From an uncultured Clostridia bacterium (GTDB lineage: Bacteria; Bacillota; Clostridia; UBA1381): DNA of 10,349 bases. A program made the position numbers and the translations under genes. The notes under the pieces are model-generated. The model was not told the DNA's origin, did no database searches, and saw only the letters and a list, made by a program, of their open reading frames with translations. The stretch covers positions 1-10,349 of the forward strand of contig CAKSJF010000078.1 of NCBI GenBank assembly GCA_934462945.1, written 5' to 3'. Below, in pieces: positions 7,131 to 10,349 of this stretch. Each line of letters opens with the position of its first letter. The stretch's first letter is position 1.

Positions 7131-7149
7131 GAAATCATCAAACAGTCAA
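7121..7149 (-). promoter_or_regulatory. Promoter of the AraC-family regulator gene
   Basis: On the minus strand TTGACT (7149-7144), a 17-nt spacer and a perfect TATAAT (7126-7121) form a good sigma-A promoter, with transcription starting near 7114 and a leader of about 65 nt. Its -10 overlaps the -10 of the plus-strand promoter by two bases and its -35 overlaps the ribosome site of the first sugar gene. Confidence 0.65.
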
Positions 7150-7165
7150 GGAGATGAAGAAAAAA

Positions 7166-8011
7166 ATGTATCCATTTAAAATTGGCGCAATGTTAGACTC
7201 TTTTAAGCTGGACACAAAATCGGCAATCAAAAAGGCAGCAAGCCTGGGTGTTTCCGGCTTGCAGATGTATTCCACAACCGGCGAAAATTCCCCGGAGAAC
7301 TTAGTTGGCGAGAAACGGCGTGAGCTTTTATCCTTTATGAAGGATAACGGACTTATTTTTTCTGCTATCTGCGGAGATCTCGGACAGGGTTTCGGAAATG
7401 CAGAGAAAAATCCTGCTTTAATTGAAAAATCAAAGCGGATTATGGATTTGGCACTGGATCTGGAATGCAATATTGTCACCACTCATATCGGTGTTGTTCC
7501 ACAAGACCCAAAGCACGATCGGTATAAAATCATGCAGGAGGCTTGCTTTGAGTTAAGCCGCTATGCAGACGAGGTCGGCGCACATTTTGCAATTGAGACC
7601 GGTCCGGAACCGGCAAAGACCTTAAAAGGCTTTTTGGATTCCTTAAATTCAAAGGGTGTTGCGGTCAATCTCGACCCGGCAAACCTTGTGATGGTGGTAA
7701 AAGATGATCCGGTGCAGGCTGTACATACCTTAAAGGACTATATTGTACACACTCATGCAAAGGACGGCAACAACCTCTGCGATTGCAATCCGGAGGTTAT
7801 CTACGGTGTGATTGACCATGACACCATTGCCTACAGCAGACCGTTTGAGGAAGTACCTCTTGGCGAGGGCAGCGTTGATTTCCCAAGCTATTTAAAGGCG
7901 CTTGATGAAATCGGCTACAAGGGCTTCTTAACAATTGAGCGTGAATGCGGAGACAACCCGGCAGCCGACATTGAAAGGGCGGCAAAATTCTTAGAAAATC
8001 TGATTAAATAA
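7166..8011 (+). CDS. Sugar phosphate isomerase/epimerase-like TIM-barrel protein (xylose isomerase-like superfamily)
   Basis: A 281-residue cytoplasmic TIM-barrel protein of the AP-endonuclease-2/xylose isomerase-like superfamily, which includes IolE, IolI, tagatose epimerases and 3-keto-sugar lyases. Likely divalent-metal or catalytic residues are H107 (TTHIG), E144 (AIETGPE), D170 (VNLDPAN), H195/H197 (VHTHAKD) and E258/E260 (LTIERE), with the family's GEGSVDF turn at 233-239. The reaction would be isomerisation, epimerisation or elimination on a sugar or keto-sugar; the exact one cannot be read. ATG at 7166 is preferred: GGAG at 7150-7153 is 12 nt upstream and the product begins MYPFKIGAMLDSF, typical of the family. 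The ATG at 7154 touches the ribosome site with no spacing. It is the first gene of a three-gene operon, divergent from the AraC gene. Confidence 0.9.
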   Translation: MYPFKIGAMLDSFKLDTKSAIKKAASLGVSGLQMYSTTGENSPENLVGEKRRELLSFMKDNGLIFSAICGDLGQGFGNAEKNPALIEKSKRIMDLALDLECNIVTTHIGVVPQDPKHDRYKIMQEACFELSRYADEVGAHFAIETGPEPAKTLKGFLDSLNSKGVAVNLDPANLVMVVKDDPVQAVHTLKDYIVHTHAKDGNNLCDCNPEVIYGVIDHDTIAYSRPFEEVPLGEGSVDFPSYLKALDEIGYKGFLTIERECGDNPAADIERAAKFLENLIK

Positions 8012-8024
8012 TGAGGTGAACACA

Positions 8025-9083
8025 ATGGAGAAACTGAAAGTTGCAGTCATTGGCGTTGGTTCTATTTCCAGCTGCCATATCGACTGGTATCTGAAAAATC
8101 CGGAAGTAGAGCTTTATGCATTCTGCGATCTGGACGAAAAGCTGTTAAAGGAAAAGGGCGAAAAATACAATATCACAAGACTCTACACCGATAAGGACAA
8201 GATGCTTGCGGAACTGCCGGAGCTTGACGCTGTCAGCGTCTGCACATGGAACAATCAGCATGCTCCCTGTGCGATTGCTGCATTAAATGCCGGCAAGCAC
8301 GTTTTATGCGAAAAGCCGATGTCGGTAACAGTTGAGGACGCAATTGCGATGAAAGAGGCAGCAGACAGAAACGGCAAGCTCTTAATGATCGGCTTTGTAC
8401 GCCGTCATGGAAATGACGCAAAAATTATCAAGGAATTTATCGAGGGCGGCGATCTGGGCGAGCTTTATTACACCAAGGCAACCTATTTAAGACGTGACGG
8501 TAATCCCGGCGGCTGGTTTGGTGACAAATCCCGTTCCGGCGGCGGTCCTTTGATCGATTTAGGTGTACACGTTATTGACTTAGTCCGCTATCTTTCCGGA
8601 AATCCGAAGCCGGTTTCGGTTTACGGCGCAACCTTCCAAAAGCTTTATAACCGTCCCGGAAAGATCGGTGCACCGAAGTATCTTTCAAGCTCTGCAACCG
8701 ATCATGACATCTGCGATGTTGAGGATTTGGCAACCGCGCTGATCCGTTTTGACAACGGCGAGGTACTTTCCATTGAGGCAGCGTTCAGCTTAAATATCAA
8801 AGAGCCGACCGGACAGGTGGAGCTTTTCGGAACAAAGGCAGGCGCAAAGCTGGATGACAAGCTGGAAATCTATAACGATATTCACAATTATCTCACCAAC
8901 GTTACCTTTGACGCTCCGACCGGATTTTCCATGGATGCATTTGAAAACGAAATCAACCACTTTGTAGACTGCATCCGCGGCAGATGTGAGTGTATCGCCC
9001 CGGCAGAGGACGGCATTGAAATTATGAAGATTTTAAATGCCATTTATGAATCTGCAAAGACAGGTCACGAAGTCATTCTCTGA
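8025..9083 (+). CDS. Gfo/Idh/MocA family NAD(P)-dependent oxidoreductase
   Basis: A 352-residue oxidoreductase of the glucose-fructose oxidoreductase/inositol dehydrogenase family. The N-terminal Rossmann fold starts with VAVIGVGSIS (dinucleotide-binding loop at 10-15). It continues through the acidic CDLDEK strand end, which suggests NAD rather than NADP, and the EKP signature (96-98, lysine K97). The C-terminal domain carries GGGPLIDLGVHVIDL (172-186), where D178 and H182 fit the family's catalytic pair. Members oxidise a hydroxyl of inositols, sugars or glycosides, often at C3, and some reduce or redistribute electrons internally. ATG at 8025 has GAGG eight bases upstream; an in-frame GTG at 8016 lies within that ribosome site and is rejected. 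It sits 13 nt after the first TIM-barrel gene and 13 nt before the second, so the three enzymes very likely act on one substrate series. Confidence 0.94.
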   Translation: MEKLKVAVIGVGSISSCHIDWYLKNPEVELYAFCDLDEKLLKEKGEKYNITRLYTDKDKMLAELPELDAVSVCTWNNQHAPCAIAALNAGKHVLCEKPMSVTVEDAIAMKEAADRNGKLLMIGFVRRHGNDAKIIKEFIEGGDLGELYYTKATYLRRDGNPGGWFGDKSRSGGGPLIDLGVHVIDLVRYLSGNPKPVSVYGATFQKLYNRPGKIGAPKYLSSSATDHDICDVEDLATALIRFDNGEVLSIEAAFSLNIKEPTGQVELFGTKAGAKLDDKLEIYNDIHNYLTNVTFDAPTGFSMDAFENEINHFVDCIRGRCECIAPAEDGIEIMKILNAIYESAKTGHEVIL

Positions 9084-9096
9084 TAGGAGGCCGTAT

Positions 9097-9969
9097 ATGG
9101 AAATTTCAGTCAGCTCCTATTCGTTTCAGGCTCTCATCAATGCCGGAACGATCACACAGGAGGAAACACTTTTAGAGGCGCAGAAGCTTGGCTTTCGCTA
9201 TATTGAATTTACCGATCTGACCCCTTGTGAAAACTACAGCTATGAAGATCAGGTGGAATCAGCCAAGAGAATCCGCAAAAATGCGGACGCGCTCGGAATC
9301 AAAGTAAATGCCTACACCATCGGGGCAAACCTTTATCAGGAAACCGAAGAGGCGCGCGAAAACGAGGTGGAACGCATCAAAAAACAGCTGGATATTGCAA
9401 AAATTCTGGGTGCGCCAGTGCTGCGTCATGACGCATGCTGGCAGCTTGGAAAAACAGGCAATTCCAGAAGCTTTGATCTGATGCTCCCGATGATTGCAAA
9501 AAGTGCAAGAGAAATCACCGAGTATGCACAAACGCTCGGTATCCGTACCTGTACCGAAAACCACGGCTATATCGCCCAGGACAGCGACCGGATGGAACGT
9601 CTCTTTAATGCAGTAGCGCACGACAACTACGGTCTTTTAGTGGACATGGGGAACTTTGTCTGCGCAGACGAACCGTCCGCACACGGTGTTTCAAAGCTTG
9701 CCTCCTATGCAGTTCATGTGCACGCAAAGGATATGCGTGTGCTGCCGAGTGATTCCGGCGCACAGGGCGGTATGACGCGCGGCGGCAATATCTTTCAGGG
9801 AACCGTAATCGGCGAGGGTCAAGTCCCCATCCGCCAGTGCCTGCGGATTCTGAAACAGGCAGGCTATGACGGCATTGTCTCTATCGAATACGAAGCCGGC
9901 GGCGATTGCCTGAATGGTATTAAACGCGGAAAAGAAAATCTGGAACGGTATATGAAAGAACTATCATGA
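9097..9969 (+). CDS. Second sugar phosphate isomerase/epimerase-like TIM-barrel protein
   Basis: A 290-residue protein of the same xylose isomerase-like superfamily as the operon's first gene but clearly diverged from it. Likely active-site residues are H111 (LRHDACWQ), E154 and H156 (CTENHG), D183 and N186 (VDMGNF), H207/H209 (VHVHAKD) and E264 (SIEYEAGGD). A loop at about 215-235 (GAQGGMTRGGN) precedes the conserved GEG turn. Two such barrels around one Gfo/Idh/MocA enzyme suggest successive steps, for example oxidation followed by isomerisation or beta-elimination, but no step is proven. ATG at 9097 has AGGAGG six bases upstream. An upstream in-frame ATG at 9037 would overlap the oxidoreductase gene by 47 nt and is rejected. 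The palindromic terminator follows 20 nt after the stop. Confidence 0.91.
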   Translation: MEISVSSYSFQALINAGTITQEETLLEAQKLGFRYIEFTDLTPCENYSYEDQVESAKRIRKNADALGIKVNAYTIGANLYQETEEARENEVERIKKQLDIAKILGAPVLRHDACWQLGKTGNSRSFDLMLPMIAKSAREITEYAQTLGIRTCTENHGYIAQDSDRMERLFNAVAHDNYGLLVDMGNFVCADEPSAHGVSKLASYAVHVHAKDMRVLPSDSGAQGGMTRGGNIFQGTVIGEGQVPIRQCLRILKQAGYDGIVSIEYEAGGDCLNGIKRGKENLERYMKELS

Positions 9970-9989
9970 AAAGATGATGTAATAAAATA

Positions 9990-10072
9990 GGGGATGTCAA
10001 AAACGCGCCGCTTGGAGTACGCCAGTACACCGTCAGGCGCGTTTTATGCGTTCTGCATTTTTTTACATCCCC
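9990..10072 (+). terminator. Palindromic element acting as terminator of the sugar operon (element 2)
   Basis: An 83-nt structure with outer arms GGGGATGT (9990-9997) and ACATCCCC (10065-10072). Inside it a 10-bp GC-rich stem pairs 10000-10009 with 10036-10045 and is followed by TTTT, and its loop holds a GTAC/GTAC mini-hairpin. A second small stem (ATGC/GCAT, 10046-10058) runs into seven T. Either could terminate the rightward transcript. Read on the minus strand, its first 15 bases, a nearby TGCAGAACG and its last 14 bases match element 1 at 4200-4250, so both look like members of one repeat family with different inner parts. Confidence 0.75.
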
Positions 10073-10113
10073 CGTTTTTCGTCTGATTTATTTGATTTTG
10101 CATGCAGATAGTG

Positions 10114-10127
10114 TTCGCTCGGGCGAA
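10114..10127. repeat. Short perfect palindrome (5-bp stem, 4-nt loop)
   Basis: TTCGC (10114-10118) and GCGAA (10123-10127) pair around a TCGG loop, with weaker ATA/TAT pairing further out. It sits at the point where the hydrolase similarity stops and 41 nt from element 2. It may be a small repeat or an insertion scar; no function can be read from it. Confidence 0.4.
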
Positions 10128-10280
10128 AATATGGAACGAAAGCCCGGGTGCAGGCTTTGCCAGGGTATCGACAAAATATGCCGGATTTACCCCGTTTGTT
10201 GCGTAAAGGTCAAAATGCAAGGGGATCATTAAATGTGTTTTCGCAGCTTTTGTGAGCATGATTGTTCAGATGAGTTGAAT
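10128..10280 (-). pseudogene. Decayed C-terminal fragment of an MBL-fold (UlaG-like) metallohydrolase
   Basis: On the minus strand the frame from ATG at 10259 reads THLMIPLHFDLYATNGVNPA and continues YFVDTLAK...GLSFHIF. This matches the end of UlaG-like metallo-beta-lactamase-fold hydrolases (lactonase-type enzymes), where the pattern IPxHxDxxxxNxxNPxxFV carries a late metal-binding histidine. Everything before this tail is missing. A TGA stop lies three codons upstream in the same frame, and a neighbouring frame reads FNSSEQ, a plausible continuation of the family, implying a frameshift near 10260 and a further stop (TAA, 10280-10282). Similarity ends at about 10128, exactly at a short palindrome, and the open frame then runs on into element 2. 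It is best read as a gene relic; a real short protein is unlikely. Family recognition is from memory of the motif. Confidence 0.6.
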
Positions 10281-10304
10281 TATTCGCGTGTTTTCAGACA
10301 AAAC

Positions 10305-10349
10305 AAAAACCGCCTAACATTGCCAAAACGGCTTTGTTAAGCGGTTTTT
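10305..10349. terminator. Strong bidirectional terminator hairpin at the window edge
   Basis: AAAAACCGC (10305-10313) pairs with GCGGTTTTT (10341-10349). After one mismatch TAACA (10315-10319) pairs with TGTTA (10335-10339), and an inner GCC/GGC stem closes the top. Flanking A and T runs allow use on either strand. It lies upstream of the hydrolase relic in the relic's reading direction, so it most likely ends a gene beyond the window. Between it and the relic (10281-10304) nothing is recognised. Confidence 0.75.

Noticed and set aside
9037..9096. Upstream in-frame ATG for the second TIM-barrel gene
   Set aside because: It would overlap the oxidoreductase gene by 47 nt and adds residues that are only that gene's codons in another frame; AGGAGG sits correctly before 9097.
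10044..10259. Intact 71-residue gene
   Set aside because: Its first part is a tail of a larger MBL-fold enzyme, its last part is read from a repeat-like terminator, and it has no ribosome binding site.

Overview
The window looks like chromosomal DNA from a low- to mid-GC Gram-positive anaerobe, most likely a gut-type Clostridia member. The support is strong GGAGG-type ribosome binding sites, tightly packed operons, some TTG and GTG starts, a short QueG and sigma-A-like promoters. No gene product names a species, so this is inference.

Left part (1-4124, minus strand): a six-gene housekeeping operon transcribed leftward from an extended -10 promoter near 4145. The order is hflX (ribosome-associated GTPase), a YigZ/IMPACT family protein, a small lipoprotein of unknown function, trxA (thioredoxin), queG (last step of queuosine synthesis in tRNA) and a YbaK/EbsC-type Cys-tRNA(Pro) deacylase cut by the window edge. 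Gaps are 1-16 nt, or a short overlap, and several Shine-Dalgarno (SD) sequences sit on the preceding stop codon. Most members concern ribosome or tRNA quality.

Middle (4125-7153): a single-gene ABC exporter (half-transporter) with its own TTGACA/TATAAT promoter, and upstream of it an AraC-family regulator ending in an intrinsic terminator whose loop holds the stop codon. Both are on the minus strand. A palindromic repeat-like terminator separates the exporter from hflX.

Right part (7102-10072, plus strand): a three-gene catabolic-looking operon divergent from the AraC gene. It holds a xylose-isomerase-like TIM-barrel protein, a Gfo/Idh/MocA NAD(P)-dependent oxidoreductase and a second, diverged TIM-barrel protein. 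The regulator and operon promoters overlap, which suggests that the AraC protein senses the substrate and controls the operon. The substrate is not readable; inositol-like polyols and 3-keto-glycoside chemistry are the best guesses. The operon ends in a second copy of the palindromic element seen at 4200-4250, in opposite orientation.

Right edge (10073-10349): a decayed C-terminal fragment of an UlaG-like metallo-beta-lactamase-fold hydrolase on the minus strand, a short palindrome at the point where its similarity stops, and a strong bidirectional terminator hairpin.

No CRISPR array, rRNA, tRNA, riboswitch or intact insertion sequence was recognised. The least explained items are the sugar operon's substrate, the paired GGGGATGT/ACATCCCC elements and the decayed hydrolase next to one of them.
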